A stretch of 64,000 nt of DNA from Chelatococcus sp. YT9. GTDB lineage: Bacteria; Pseudomonadota; Alphaproteobacteria; Rhizobiales; Beijerinckiaceae. The position numbers and the translations under genes were made by a program. The first letter of the stretch is position 1. Every line of letters begins with the position of its first letter. A model generated the notes under the pieces. The model searched no databases. It was not told where the DNA came from and saw nothing but the letters and a program-made list of their open reading frames with translations. Shown in pieces: positions 8,197 through 17,021 of the stretch. Where the stretch lies: contig NZ_JAHBRW010000002.1 in NCBI RefSeq assembly GCF_018398315.1, forward strand, positions 542,637 through 606,636. The letters run 5' to 3'.

Positions 8197-8373
8197 CTAA
8201 CGCTTTCTGTCGCCCTTATCGCCCTCGCCGGACTTCACCTTCGTCTTGGCCGACTTGCGCACGTCTTGTGCTAGCGACCTGCCGACGTCGTCCGACTCCT
8301 TGAACCGGCCTTTCTCGTCGCGGCGGACGTACCGCTTATCCGTCCCGGTATCGATGAGTTCGCGTTTGGTCAT
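8197..8373 (-). CDS. Small highly charged protein, unknown
   Basis: A 58-residue, very charged protein starting MTKRELIDTGTDKRYVRRDE, with GRFKESDDVGRSLAQD in the middle and a Lys-rich tail (AKTKVKSGEGDKGDRKR). The start at 8373 is set by AAGGGAGATCCGC directly upstream. The frame extends to 8451, but there is no signal there. It probably binds nucleic acid or is unstructured, which is an inference from composition. Similar KRYVRRDEKGRF proteins are common in Rhizobiales. It is the first gene of a two-gene unit with exonuclease III. Confidence 0.7.
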   Translation of the reverse strand: MTKRELIDTGTDKRYVRRDEKGRFKESDDVGRSLAQDVRKSAKTKVKSGEGDKGDRKR

Positions 8374-8502
8374 GCGGATCTCCCTTGCTTGCTCCCTCCC
8401 TAACGCGTGAAAGCCGGTTTTGGACGCATCTCGCGCCAGTGCGGGCAGCACGGACCGGACGTTGCTCTTTGACGCGCGACTGAGTTCTCCGTGGCCCGCA
8501 GA

Positions 8503-9147
8503 TCAGACCTCGCGCAATCGCCGCGCCCAGGCTGAAACCGAAGCTGCCAAAGTCTTAAGGTGGTCGCCGGCGGAAAATCCGGAAATGCTCTTACGTGGCT
8601 TCAGATCATGATCACCATCCTCGAGCCACACTATTTCGATCGCTGGTGAAAGCGTGAAGCGCGAAACCTCTTCTCGCGTACCGAACACGTCGCGCGTGCC
8701 TTGCAGCATGAGCGTCGGCGTCTTCAACGCCGCAAGATGATATGTCCGCAGCTGCTTGGGCTTGCCAGGCGGATGAAAGGGATAACCTAGGCAGAGCAGC
8801 CCTTGGGCCCTGCGCGACGCCGAAAGCTCGTCCGCCACCATGCTTGCCACGCGGCCGCCCATGGACTTGCCGCCAATGATGAGAGACCCTCTTGCTTCGA
8901 GCCGATCGACCGCCGCCACATATTCCGGGATCAGCTTTTCAGCACGCGGGGGTGGTCTGCGGGTCTCCACCTTCCGCCGCGCAGCCATGTAATCAAATTC
9001 GAAGCGGGCCACCCGAAAACCCGCGGTCGCCAGCGCCGCCGCCATCGCGCTCAGGGACGGAGAATCCATCGGAGCGCCCGCGCCATGCGCCAGGAGGACC
9101 GTCGTGTTGGCCTCTTCAGGCCCATCAAAGAGAAAAGTCGACGCCAT
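8503..9147 (-). CDS. Alpha/beta-hydrolase (KANL3/Tex30-like)
   Basis: A 214-residue alpha/beta-hydrolase of the Tex30/KANL3-like group. It has [15 protein letters not shown] (oxyanion region, about residues 17-31), the nucleophile elbow GGKSMGGR (Ser about residue 90) and [23 protein letters not shown] carries the acid, and [11 protein letters not shown] supplies the catalytic His. No signal peptide is seen. The start at 9147 is preferred over 9183 because GGAGGTGGAGCGG lies immediately before it. The substrate is unknown. It is divergent from msrA. Confidence 0.85.
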   Translation of the reverse strand: MASTFLFDGPEEANTTVLLAHGAGAPMDSPSLSAMAAALATAGFRVARFEFDYMAARRKVETRRPPPRAEKLIPEYVAAVDRLEARGSLIIGGKSMGGRVASMVADELSASRRAQGLLCLGYPFHPPGKPKQLRTYHLAALKTPTLMLQGTRDVFGTREEVSRFTLSPAIEIVWLEDGDHDLKPRKSISGFSAGDHLKTLAASVSAWARRLREV

Positions 9148-9224
9148 CCGCTCCACCTCCACGCCTGACATCCTGGTCGCCAATGCTTATATGCGGGATG
9201 AGGGCAAATCAGGAGGTGCTAATC

Positions 9225-9743
9225 ATGACAATGGAACGCGCGGTGCTTGCTGGTGGCTGTTTCTGGGGTATGCAGGATCTGATCCGCCGTCGTGCCGGTG
9301 TGATATCCACACGGGTCGGCTATACCGGCGGCGACGTGCCGCACGCCACATACCGCAATCACGGCAGCCACGCCGAGGCCATCGAAATCCTGTTCGATCC
9401 CGATGTCATCAGCTATCGCGACCTGCTCGAGTTCTTTTTCCAAATTCATGACCCGACGACCCGCGACCGCCAGGGCAATGATATTGGCGCAAGCTATCGC
9501 TCGGCGATCTTCTACACCAGCGACGAGCAGAAGCGCGTCGCCCAGGACACGATCGCCGACGTCGACGCTTCCGGCCTATGGCCAGGCAAGGTTGTGACCG
9601 AAGTGACGCCCGCCGGCGATTTCTGGGAAGCCGAGCCCGAGCATCAGGATTATCTGGAACGCTACCCCAATGGTTATACCTGCCATTTCCCGCGGCCTCA
9701 CTGGAAGCTGCCCAGACGCGAGGATATCAAACGGGCCGGGTAG
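9225..9743 (+). CDS. msrA: Peptide-methionine (S)-S-oxide reductase MsrA
   Basis: A 172-residue MsrA, which reduces methionine-S-sulfoxide in oxidised proteins using thioredoxin. The catalytic motif [11 protein letters not shown] (GCFWG) holds the nucleophilic Cys near residue 12. Further conserved segments are [18 protein letters not shown] and the [12 protein letters not shown] block that binds the substrate methyl group. No clear recycling Cys pair is seen at the C-terminus: one Cys remains in GYTCHF. The start is set by AGGAGGTGCTAATC. The flanking DNA-repair and peroxide genes point to oxidative damage repair. Confidence 0.95.
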   Translation: MTMERAVLAGGCFWGMQDLIRRRAGVISTRVGYTGGDVPHATYRNHGSHAEAIEILFDPDVISYRDLLEFFFQIHDPTTRDRQGNDIGASYRSAIFYTSDEQKRVAQDTIADVDASGLWPGKVVTEVTPAGDFWEAEPEHQDYLERYPNGYTCHFPRPHWKLPRREDIKRAG

Positions 9744-9913
9744 ATGCGAACGCCTGGAGAGTTCGGGACGAAGGGGCCGCCGGCCCGACCGTCTCAGCTA
9801 GGCTCGACTGGTACTCTTAGACAGTAGCCGCACTGGCGCGGTGCGCCTGAGCGTGCGGCGGGGCCATGATCTTCGGTAATGTCGGCGTGGCCAAAAGCTT
9901 GACATCGCGTTCG

Positions 9914-10819
9914 CTACTTGTCTGGGCGCCGGTATTCTCCCCCCTCGCGCTGATTGGCAGGTTGGCGGACATACCGCCCGCCCTCCGGAACGGCGATACT
10001 GTCGAACTCGCGGGCGAGCCGGTTGAGCGCGGCCCGCATGCTTTCGCCTTTCATTGCTGCCCCGTGCCCGGTGACAACGCGTTCCGGCTCCAGCGCGGCA
10101 AGTAGCGCGACGGAGGCGCGAGCAGCGGCCCAGTCAGTGGTATAGTACATAGGCGGTCCGTGCATTTCTGGTTGCTGCAGCAAAACTGCATAAGCCGATT
10201 CCTGCCGGGTCGTTATGAATGCATCACCGGCAATCATGGTGCGATCTGCCTCCCGCCACAGGGATATGTGGCCTGGCGTGTGTCCGGGCGTATGAAGCCA
10301 TCGCCAGCCGGGCATTTGAGGTACGGTGCCATCCAGCGGGAGGGCCTTAAGCCGGCTCCTGACATCAACGGGGCCACGCGGGTAAAGGGGAGCGAGCATC
10401 GACATCAGGCCTCCCCCGACCGTCGGGTCAGGAGGAGGATAGGAAGCGCTGCCATCAAGGTACGGATGCTCCAGTCCGTGCGCATAAACTCCGACATCCC
10501 ATTCGGCAGCAAGCGCCTCCAGAGAGCCGACGTGATCGAAGTGCCCATGTGTCAGGACGATCGCAGCAGGGCGCGATCCCGGTCCGAACCGTTCTTCAGC
10601 GGCTTGGACAATCAAAGCTTTCGTGCCCATGACACCAGCGTCGATCAATACCCATTCCCGATCAGAAGCGCCGGCAAGTCCGTAGAATACAACGTTCACA
10701 AGGCCAAGCCGCCGGTATGCGAGATCGGGACATAGCTCGTGAGTTCGATCCCCTCGCCTTGCGTCAAATTGGGCGTCATAAGCCCTGTCGTTGGAATGAA
10801 GTGGTACTTGATGAGGCAT
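9914..10819 (-). CDS. Metallo-beta-lactamase-fold hydrolase
   Basis: A 301-residue MBL-fold protein. The zinc-binding motif is LTHGHFDHVGSLEAL (HxHxDH) near residue 93. The later metal ligands are in HTPGHTPGHISL (His), MIAGDAFIT (Asp) and VTGHGAAM (His), all in the expected order. Substrates of this broad family include glutathione thioesters, lactones and phosphodiesters, and the sequence does not choose between them. The start at 10819 is used rather than 10909, because an EcfG-like promoter at 10850-10874 lies inside the longer frame and GGGGA precedes the ATG. Confidence 0.88.
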   Translation of the reverse strand: MPHQVPLHSNDRAYDAQFDARRGDRTHELCPDLAYRRLGLVNVVFYGLAGASDREWVLIDAGVMGTKALIVQAAEERFGPGSRPAAIVLTHGHFDHVGSLEALAAEWDVGVYAHGLEHPYLDGSASYPPPDPTVGGGLMSMLAPLYPRGPVDVRSRLKALPLDGTVPQMPGWRWLHTPGHTPGHISLWREADRTMIAGDAFITTRQESAYAVLLQQPEMHGPPMYYTTDWAAARASVALLAALEPERVVTGHGAAMKGESMRAALNRLAREFDSIAVPEGGRYVRQPANQREGGEYRRPDK

Positions 10820-10849
10820 CGTCGAGTCCCCGCGCCGCCGGCTAAACCC

Positions 10850-10874
10850 AACCGGCTGGGGAATGAAATGTTCC
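10850..10874 (-). promoter_or_regulatory. EcfG-type stress promoter (near consensus)
   Basis: Minus strand: GGAAC (10870-10874), 16-base spacer, GGTT (10850-10853). The -35 element is perfect and the -10 has one mismatch. It is 31 bp upstream of the MBL-fold ATG at 10819. Confidence 0.5.
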
Positions 10875-11077
10875 GAATTCGCCTGCCGCCTACAAGCCGC
10901 GACTTCCATTGCCCTCTCCCGGATAGACTTTGCGAGGTTTAGACGCGCCTCGAATCAGGGAATACCGGATATATTCATACGCAATATTCACACGGAGTTG
11001 ATTTTCAATCGCACTTCCGGCCCGAAATAAGACCGTCGTGCCACTTATCTGGAAATTCTATCGTAACGTTTGGACAC

Positions 11078-12145
11078 TTACGTCTTATTGTCAGCCGCGT
11101 CAGCGCCTCGCATCCCCATGGGGCGCGGCGCGCCCTTTGTCGTATCGCGGTATGTTTGCCTCTCCGCTTCAGAGTTCAGCTCCGCGCCGACGAGAATGAT
11201 GGTGGATGACAGCCACATCCATGTCAGCAGGCCAATCACCGCTCCAATCGCACCGTAGGTTTTGTTGTAGTCTCCAAAATTCGCCACGTACCACGAGAAG
11301 AGAAGGGACGCTGCGATCCATCCTATGCTGGCAACGAGAGCGCCAGGACTCACCCATCGCCACTGCGCCTCATCCCGGCTCGGTCCGAACCTGTAGAGGA
11401 TAGCAAGCGCCGCCATCATCCCAAGGAAAAGGATCGGCCAACGCGCGAACCTGAGCAAAGGCTCAGCGAGATCGCCGAGGTAGATATAGTCAAGAATGAT
11501 TGGCAAAGCCGCAATCAGTCCAAGAGCCACGGCCACGAACACGATAATACCGAGGGTGAAGACGAGAGAAACCGCGGCAAGCTTGAAGAATCCACGCTTC
11601 TCCTTTTCACCATAGGCGACATTAAGCGCATCGAAGATCGCCTTCACCCCGGAATTTGCACTCCAGAGCGCAAGCAGGAGGCTCAAGACAAATGCAACGC
11701 TAAGCGAGGTATCCGCGCTCGTCGCAATCCGGTCGATCTGGTCATGTAGGAAGGAAAGCGCGGCCTCTGGAACAAAGCCATCGAGCAGCGTCAACTGTTC
11801 AGACACTGTTGCCCGATCTGCGACCAGCCCGTAGAGCGAGACGAACGCGCTGATCGCGGGGAAGAGCGCAAGTAAGCCATAGAAAGTCACGCCAGCCGCA
11901 ACGGCAAGGACGCGATCGCGATCCATCTCCTGGTATGTTCGCCGCAGGATTGCCCACCAGCCGCCGGCAGGGATATCTGTGGGCGCCGCGGCTAGAGCGC
12001 CTTCTTCAGACCCGTCCTTCCTGTTGCGATCGAAATCTCGATCTCGGGAATTGCGCTGCTCGGCCCCGATCTGCGCCGCCCAGAGAACGACCCCCAGGAG
12101 GGCCGCGATGCCCAAGCCTATTTTTCTGCGCATTTGTTGGCTCAC
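11078..12145 (-). CDS. YihY/BrkB-family inner membrane protein
   Basis: A 355-residue protein. An N-terminal helix (IGLGIAALLGVVLWAAQIG) is followed by a charged linker and the YihY/BrkB core: the RDRVLAVAAGVTFYGLLALFP signature (shown in the family as the A-x-x-x-T-F-Y segment), SLSVAFVLSLLLALWSA, NVAYGEKEKRGF, and the terminal YGAIGAVIGLLTWMWLSS motif. Five to six core helices are expected. It was once named ribonuclease BN, wrongly, and its function is unknown. The start is GTG at 12145 with AAGGGAG upstream. The EcfG-like promoter at 12168-12192 rules out the longer frame to 12268. Confidence 0.88.
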   Translation of the reverse strand: MSQQMRRKIGLGIAALLGVVLWAAQIGAEQRNSRDRDFDRNRKDGSEEGALAAAPTDIPAGGWWAILRRTYQEMDRDRVLAVAAGVTFYGLLALFPAISAFVSLYGLVADRATVSEQLTLLDGFVPEAALSFLHDQIDRIATSADTSLSVAFVLSLLLALWSANSGVKAIFDALNVAYGEKEKRGFFKLAAVSLVFTLGIIVFVAVALGLIAALPIILDYIYLGDLAEPLLRFARWPILFLGMMAALAILYRFGPSRDEAQWRWVSPGALVASIGWIAASLLFSWYVANFGDYNKTYGAIGAVIGLLTWMWLSSTIILVGAELNSEAERQTYRDTTKGAPRPMGMRGADAADNKT

Positions 12146-12167
12146 GGAGTTTCTCCCTTGAGCCAGC

Positions 12168-12192
12168 AACGCGGGGGCGCGAGAAAGGTTGC
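12168..12192 (-). promoter_or_regulatory. EcfG-type stress promoter candidate
   Basis: Minus strand: GCAAC (12188-12192), 16-base spacer, CGTT (12168-12171). There is one mismatch in the -35. The position fits the GTG at 12145, with the Shine-Dalgarno between them. Confidence 0.45.
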
Positions 12193-12446
12193 TTGTGACA
12201 GTCCCGTGTTCACGTGGGCCATCTGAGCTATCGCCGCGCTTGACGGACCTTGCCGACCCAGTGGGCACGTGCCTGGTTGGGGTCGTCCATCCCTTGACGC
12301 AACCGCCGCATCAGAGGCCCCCGCCGGACCGAAGGTCTGCCCAACCCGCGAGCCTAGGGCGATGCACCAATTTAGCGCTTGTGCGCCCGCGGTTACTAGA
12401 GAGCACGCTTTGTTTGGACAAGTCTTTACTGTCACGACGTCTTGCC
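12193..12446. other. Divergent intergenic region
   Basis: This is the space between two divergent stress-type promoters. No coding frame with a ribosome-binding site and no strong repeat were noticed. Confidence 0.4.
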
Positions 12447-12472
12447 TGAACCCTCGCCCGATCCTGAGCGTT
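12447..12472 (+). promoter_or_regulatory. EcfG-type stress promoter (near consensus)
   Basis: TGAAC (12447-12451), 17-base spacer, CGTT (12469-12472). There is one mismatch in the -35. It is 24 bp upstream of the DUF1003 ATG at 12496, with a GAGGAGAG ribosome-binding site between. Confidence 0.55.
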
Positions 12473-12495
12473 AAGGGGAACGACGAGGAGAGAGC

Positions 12496-13050
12496 ATGGC
12501 CGAATCTGAACAGCCTTTGGTGGACCCGGAGGAGCCTCGAGATCCTTCGGCCGTCCTGATGCGCAACATCCGTGCTTTGCGGCAGCAGGCAGATGCCGAA
12601 GACAAGAGATCCGGCTGGGGGGATCGGATCGCCGACGTGATGACTGCTTTCACTGGCAGCATGAGCTTTGCAGTCATCCACCTTTTGATTGTCGCATGCT
12701 GGATCGTTGTCAATATCGGACTGGTTCCATGGCTGCCGGCGTTTGACCAGAGCTTTATCATTCTCGCGACGGCCGCTTCCGTCGAGGCGATCTTCTTGTC
12801 GACGTTCGTACTCATCAGTCAGAACCGCGCGTCGGTGGTATCACGCCGCCAGGCGGCCCTAGACCTACAGATCAATCTGCTCACCGAGCATGAGCTTACC
12901 CGCGTATTGAGGCTCGTGCGCGCAATGGCCGAGCAACTCGGCGTCAAAGAAGCGCAAGACGAAAGCTACACCGCACTGGAGAGACACATCGCTCCAGAGA
13001 AAGTCCTCGAACGCATCGCCGAAGATGAGCAGAATCATCAAAGATCGTAA
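12496..13050 (+). CDS. DUF1003 membrane protein
   Basis: A 184-residue protein of the DUF1003 family. The N-terminal region is hydrophilic. The family core then begins RIADVMTAFTGSMSFAVIH, with two transmembrane helices (about residues 55-75 and 93-112, the second including EAIFLSTFVLISQNR) and a conserved SRRQAALDLQINLLTEHE segment. A helical C-terminal tail follows. DUF1003 proteins are inner-membrane proteins of unknown function, often induced by stress or near metal transporters. The start has GACGAGGAGAGAGC upstream and an EcfG-like promoter. Confidence 0.88.
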   Translation: MAESEQPLVDPEEPRDPSAVLMRNIRALRQQADAEDKRSGWGDRIADVMTAFTGSMSFAVIHLLIVACWIVVNIGLVPWLPAFDQSFIILATAASVEAIFLSTFVLISQNRASVVSRRQAALDLQINLLTEHELTRVLRLVRAMAEQLGVKEAQDESYTALERHIAPEKVLERIAEDEQNHQRS

Positions 13051-13191
13051 GTACGGACATCACACGTCCCCGTCATAAGCTGCTCCGAGTCGGGACGCAC
13101 GGAGGGCCTTCCGGGTGGGGCTTGATGGACGCGGCGACCCGAATACGTCCTCGTCGTGTCCTTCTGCGCCGAAAGCCCTGGGGGTACAGAA

Positions 13192-13266
13192 ATGCCTCAG
13201 CCGATCAAGACCACGCGTGGGGACGCTCCGCGCCGCAAGGCGTCCAAGCTCGCGCGCTCGCTCTAG
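13192..13266 (+). CDS. 24-residue basic peptide or coding small RNA
   Basis: A short frame MPQPIKTTRGDAPRRKASKL ending ARSL-stop, net strongly positive. It is preceded by CCCTGGGGGTACAGA and ends two bases before the left arm of a perfect intrinsic terminator at 13268-13297. The tight placement suggests a dedicated short transcript of about 150-250 nt, either a small RNA or an mRNA for this peptide. I do not recognise it. It lies between two convergent stress genes. Confidence 0.4.
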   Translation: MPQPIKTTRGDAPRRKASKLARSL

Positions 13267-13267
13267 C

Positions 13268-13297
13268 TGAAAACCCCGGCCGCTGCCGGGGTTTTCA
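13268..13297 (+). terminator. Strong hairpin terminator
   Basis: A perfect 13-bp stem (13268-13280 with 13285-13297) and a 4-base loop CGCT. The arms start TGAAAACCCCGGC and end in GGGGTTTTCA, so the 3' arm supplies a T-run. It ends the short transcript at 13192 and may also serve the opposite direction, toward the DUF1003 gene, because the sequence is symmetrical. Confidence 0.8.
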
Positions 13298-13475
13298 CCT
13301 GTTGGGCGCGTATAGCCCAGTAAAAGCCTTTCGCCGATCCCGGCGCCGCTCGCAGATGGCAAGATGTCTCGACCGTCTCCAATACTTCGGTCAAACCATC
13401 CTATATCCAACCTTCTTCACGATGTACTCGTAATCGCTCTTACCGCTTCGGCTTGTCAGATGTCTTGCCACGACG

Positions 13476-13979
13476 CTACTTCTGTTGATCCAACTTTTGA
13501 ACGTGTTCCAGATGCATTTGAATCACAGGCGCGGTCTTCTGAGCATGTGCTTTGAGAGCGGCGCTACCGCCTGCCGCGGCAAAGGACTGCATCAATGCCA
13601 GAGCTTCTTGGTGGGCGGCTAACTGCGCGGTAACGTAAGCCTTGTCAAACGAAGCTGAAGTTGTTTCATTGAGTGTACGCAACTGAGCGGCATGTTTGTC
13701 TGCCATCTGATCCGGTACAGCGACCCCATCTTTCTTTGCGGCCGCCATGAGCTCCTTGGAGGCGGCTGTATGATCTTTGATCATCATCTGCGCGAATTCC
13801 TTCACGGCCGCATTTTGCGCCTTTTGCAACGCCGCCTCACTCGAGCGGATTTCGAACAAATCGGAACTGGCCGCCGTTGCAGCGAAATCTTGCGGGCTCG
13901 TGACCTGGGCCTGCGCCCAGGCCAAAGAAGCGACGGCACTCACGGCGCCTGCGGCAACAATTAAGCGGATGGCTTTCAT
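13476..13979 (-). CDS. DUF4142 periplasmic protein (ferritin-like fold)
   Basis: A 167-residue exported protein. A signal peptide (MKAIRLIVAAGAVSAVASLAWAQ, written here only by its ends MKAIRL and AWAQ, residues 1-23) precedes the DUF4142 core. That core has DFAATAASSDLFEIRSSEAA and VKEFAQMMIKDHTAASKEL, with later paired helices ending QMHLEHVQKL. The family is an all-helical, ferritin-like bundle exported to the periplasm or outer membrane, with unknown function, common in rhizobial stress regulons. The start at 13979 is set by CGGAGGAAATTCT. It is adjacent to the Mn catalase on the same strand. Confidence 0.88.
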   Translation of the reverse strand: MKAIRLIVAAGAVSAVASLAWAQAQVTSPQDFAATAASSDLFEIRSSEAALQKAQNAAVKEFAQMMIKDHTAASKELMAAAKKDGVAVPDQMADKHAAQLRTLNETTSASFDKAYVTAQLAAHQEALALMQSFAAAGGSAALKAHAQKTAPVIQMHLEHVQKLDQQK

Positions 13980-14063
13980 AGAATTTCCTCCGTTCGGCCT
14001 TGTCGGACCGCCCACATCTTCGCTTTGCCGGCTAGAGCAGTGGGCGCCCTATTGGGCGGAAAG

Positions 14064-14903
14064 TTAGCGGATACTTCCGGTCATTTGCTCAACTTGGGCG
14101 GCGCTGCCCAGACGTGGTGGCGCGAGTGTTGGCTCTTCACCCATTGGCTCCGCCTGGACGCGTGAGAACTGTCCCTTTCCATCGATGGATGGTCCCCGGG
14201 TCCACCGGCCCTCGGATGGTTGTACCCCCTCCACGAAGGTGTTGACGAAGGCATAGCTCATCTCGGACTGTTCCTGATCCTGAGGGAAGGAGTTCGGGAC
14301 GGGGAGAGACGCTGCCATTCCGCCCATATCCTCGATAGCCGCAAGCCACTGCTGCTGATGCATTGTGTCCCGCGCTATTAAAAAGGAAAGCATATCCTTC
14401 ATACCCGGATCATCCGTCATGTTGTAAAGGCGCACGGCCAAGACGCGGCCACTACCCTCCGCGGTAACGTTCGCCACCATATCCGCAGCTAAATTACCAC
14501 TGGCGTAGATATGCGAACAATCAAAGGGCACGCCGTTAGAGTCACTGGGTGTCGCTGCGAGGCCGGCTGAAAGGATATGACGAAAATCCATTCCGTTGAG
14601 TACAGAACCGCCAATAGCGTCCTTCGCTACATCTTCTTTAATCGAGAGCGGTGCACGCTCTAAGTTCAATGCGACCGCCGTGGCCAACATCTCGATGTGA
14701 CCGATCTCTTCGGTTGCCGTACTGAGTAGCATATCGCGATACTTCGCCGCGCCTCTGCAGCCCCAGGCTTGGAAAAAATATTGTAAAGCGACGCGAATCT
14801 CCCCCTCAACTCCGCCGATAGCTTGCTGGAGTGCACGGGCGAAGACCGGATCTGGCCTGTCGACACGTACGGGAAACTGCAATTTCTTGTCTGTATAGTA
14901 CAT
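14064..14903 (-). CDS. Manganese (non-heme) catalase
   Basis: A 279-residue dimanganese catalase, which converts hydrogen peroxide to water and oxygen in the cytosol. The four-helix-bundle metal ligands are visible: Glu in GGVEGEIRVALQYFFQAW (about residues 30-47), the E-x-x-H pair in TATEEIGHIEML (about residues 62-73), Glu in TAEGSGRVLAVRLY and His in ARDTMHQQQWLAAIED. The C-terminal tail wraps the subunit in this family. The start is ATG at 14903, with GGAGGTCCCG upstream. The preceding four codons in the open frame are not needed. It fits the peroxide-defence theme with MsrA and the DUF4142 protein. Confidence 0.93.
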   Translation of the reverse strand: MYYTDKKLQFPVRVDRPDPVFARALQQAIGGVEGEIRVALQYFFQAWGCRGAAKYRDMLLSTATEEIGHIEMLATAVALNLERAPLSIKEDVAKDAIGGSVLNGMDFRHILSAGLAATPSDSNGVPFDCSHIYASGNLAADMVANVTAEGSGRVLAVRLYNMTDDPGMKDMLSFLIARDTMHQQQWLAAIEDMGGMAASLPVPNSFPQDQEQSEMSYAFVNTFVEGVQPSEGRWTRGPSIDGKGQFSRVQAEPMGEEPTLAPPRLGSAAQVEQMTGSIR

Positions 14904-15397
14904 CGGGACCTCCAAATGTCATGGATCGGCTGGTCACTGCATCTATCTCGCGTTCGCTCCGGGTGAGACCACAATGCCGCCGTCCTTGCGGGGATTTCAG
15001 CGGTGTTTTACCCTTCGCATCCCCGGCGCAGGGCCAATTTCAAAGGCAACCTGCACCCTCAAGGATCATCGCGCGCTTGGACGACCCTTCCCCCTTCACC
15101 ACGCCTCTCCAGCGCGCGAATACCCCCTGCCCCGGGCCCGAGACGTCGCGAAATTACTCGGCCTTCCTGGGTTCGACTTGAGCACGAACGCGATCGGCAC
15201 TTCATGCGGGTCGCAGCTTCCTGCAGGGAACGAGCCAAGCGCCTGAAGTGTGGGGTTAACAAGCACACGATGTCCATGTTCCCGCCCGGGAAATTTTATT
15301 GCTGCCGAGCTTTGGCAACTGTCGGGGAGGTCCGCCACACGGCGGAACCCACTCCCGGCCCTGCGGCTGCGCGTTCGTCAATCCTGCGCGGGATTAG
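14904..15397. other. Intergenic region, no gene seen
   Basis: About 490 bp between the Mn catalase start and the end of the GH13 operon. Open frames exist on both strands, but none has a ribosome-binding site, known motif or natural composition. The catalase promoter must lie at its left end. No EcfG match was found there. Confidence 0.4.
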
Positions 15398-17014
15398 TCA
15401 AGATCTAGAAGAAGCAGTTTCAAGTCCCAGCTCGATAACAAGCGCCTCATGGCCCCGTAGGCTGACATGCTGGTCGATCATTTCACCTCGCCTGTCTAGC
15501 CTTGAGGAGAGAAGGATCCTTCCTCCGGCCGACGCATAAGGCCAGAGGGTTGCGAGGATGGCTTCGGACCCGAAGTTTAAAGCAACCACAACCCGCTCGC
15601 CAGCGTATTCACGAGCATACACAAGAATATCCTTCGCTATGGATATTGGACGATAATTGCCGAAGACCAATGCTGAGGTCGAGCGCCGTAGCCGTATCAA
15701 CGCACGGTAGAGCTGAAGGAGAGCACCCGGATCTCTCTGGGCGCTCTCGACGTTGGTGTCTCGGAAAGAGAGCGAGACTGGAAGCCATGGTTCACCAGAG
15801 GTAAATCCAGCATTGCGGCTTGCGTCCCACTGCATAGGAGTTCGACAGCCATCCCTGCCGACGCCTAGGCCCGGAACATTCCTCTCGAACGGATCTTGGA
15901 TATCCTCCGCTCCGATCGGGACCTGCTGCATGCCGAGCTCTTCACCGTAGTAAATCGTTGGTGTACCACGGAGCGTCAGCAGCAACGTTGCCGCTAGCGG
16001 GGCCTGGTCTTCGCCGACACGTGTCGCGACTCGAGGGCGGTCGTGATTCCCAAGGACCCAATTGGGCCAACCACCCGGCGGAATCGCTGCCTCATAGGTG
16101 TCGATCAATCGCGCGATATGTTCCGCATCCCAAGGCGTGTTGAGGAGAGCAAAATTGAATGGTAAATGCACACCGCTGAGGTCGTGCCCGTAGTATGCAA
16201 CCAAGCGTTCAATGGGCAGGTATATCTCTCCGATGAGGAGCCGTCCGGGAAATGGGTCCACAACTCGGCGCATCTCGCTGATTACATCGTGGATCTCGGG
16301 ACGATCTGTCGTATAGAGCGGTATGACGGCTTCGTGCGGTGGACGACCAGGACCGAAATCAGGATTGGGGGGATTGTCACGGAACTGGTCGTCTTTAATG
16401 AGATGCCAGATCACGTCGATGCGAAAGCCGTCGACACCTCGACGCAGCCAATAACGCATGACGTCGTAGATGGCTTCGCGTACATGTACATTGCGCCAGT
16501 TCAGGTCGGGCTGGCTTGGAAGGAACGCGTGATAGTAATATTGGCCAGTCAGTTGGTCGAATTCCCACGCCGGGCCACCGAATTCCGATTGCCAATTATT
16601 GGGGACACCCCCATCAGCTGACGGATCTCGCCAGATGTACCAATCTCTTTTCTGATTCACGCGCGACGAGCGGCTTTGCTTAAACCAGGCATGCTGATCT
16701 GACGTGTGGTTTGGAACGAGATCAAGGATGACCTTCAGACCGAGATCATGGGCGGCAGCGAGGAGCTGATCCAGATCTGATAAAGAACCGAAGATCGGGT
16801 CGATGGCGGTGTAGTCGGATATATCATATCCGAAGTCATTCATCGGGGAGGAGAATATCGGTGAAAGCCAGATCGCATCGATTCCAAGCTCCACCAAATA
16901 TGGCAAACGGCTAGTGATGCCGCGGAGATCTCCTATCCCGTCACCGTCGCTGTCCTGAAACGAGCGGGGATAGATCTGGTAAATGACTGCGCGTTGCCAC
17001 CATTCCAACTTCAT
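15398..17014 (-). CDS. GH13 alpha-glucosidase (oligo-1,6-glucosidase type)
   Basis: A 538-residue GH13 enzyme, cytosolic with no signal peptide. The N-terminus WWQRAVIYQIYPRSFQDSDG is typical of alpha-glucosidases, oligo-1,6-glucosidases and trehalose-active enzymes. The catalytic triad is complete: nucleophile Asp200 in GFRIDVIW, acid/base Glu263 in LLIGEIYL and Asp325 in LGNHDRPR. Region I is DLVPNHTSDQH (about residue 98). It starts 7 bp after the stop of a paralogous GH13 gene. It should hydrolyse or transfer alpha-glucosyl units from maltose-like or related oligosaccharides; the exact linkage is not predictable. Together with its neighbour it is expressed from an EcfG promoter. Confidence 0.92.
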   Translation of the reverse strand: MKLEWWQRAVIYQIYPRSFQDSDGDGIGDLRGITSRLPYLVELGIDAIWLSPIFSSPMNDFGYDISDYTAIDPIFGSLSDLDQLLAAAHDLGLKVILDLVPNHTSDQHAWFKQSRSSRVNQKRDWYIWRDPSADGGVPNNWQSEFGGPAWEFDQLTGQYYYHAFLPSQPDLNWRNVHVREAIYDVMRYWLRRGVDGFRIDVIWHLIKDDQFRDNPPNPDFGPGRPPHEAVIPLYTTDRPEIHDVISEMRRVVDPFPGRLLIGEIYLPIERLVAYYGHDLSGVHLPFNFALLNTPWDAEHIARLIDTYEAAIPPGGWPNWVLGNHDRPRVATRVGEDQAPLAATLLLTLRGTPTIYYGEELGMQQVPIGAEDIQDPFERNVPGLGVGRDGCRTPMQWDASRNAGFTSGEPWLPVSLSFRDTNVESAQRDPGALLQLYRALIRLRRSTSALVFGNYRPISIAKDILVYAREYAGERVVVALNFGSEAILATLWPYASAGGRILLSSRLDRRGEMIDQHVSLRGHEALVIELGLETASSRS

Positions 17015-17021
17015 GAGGTGC

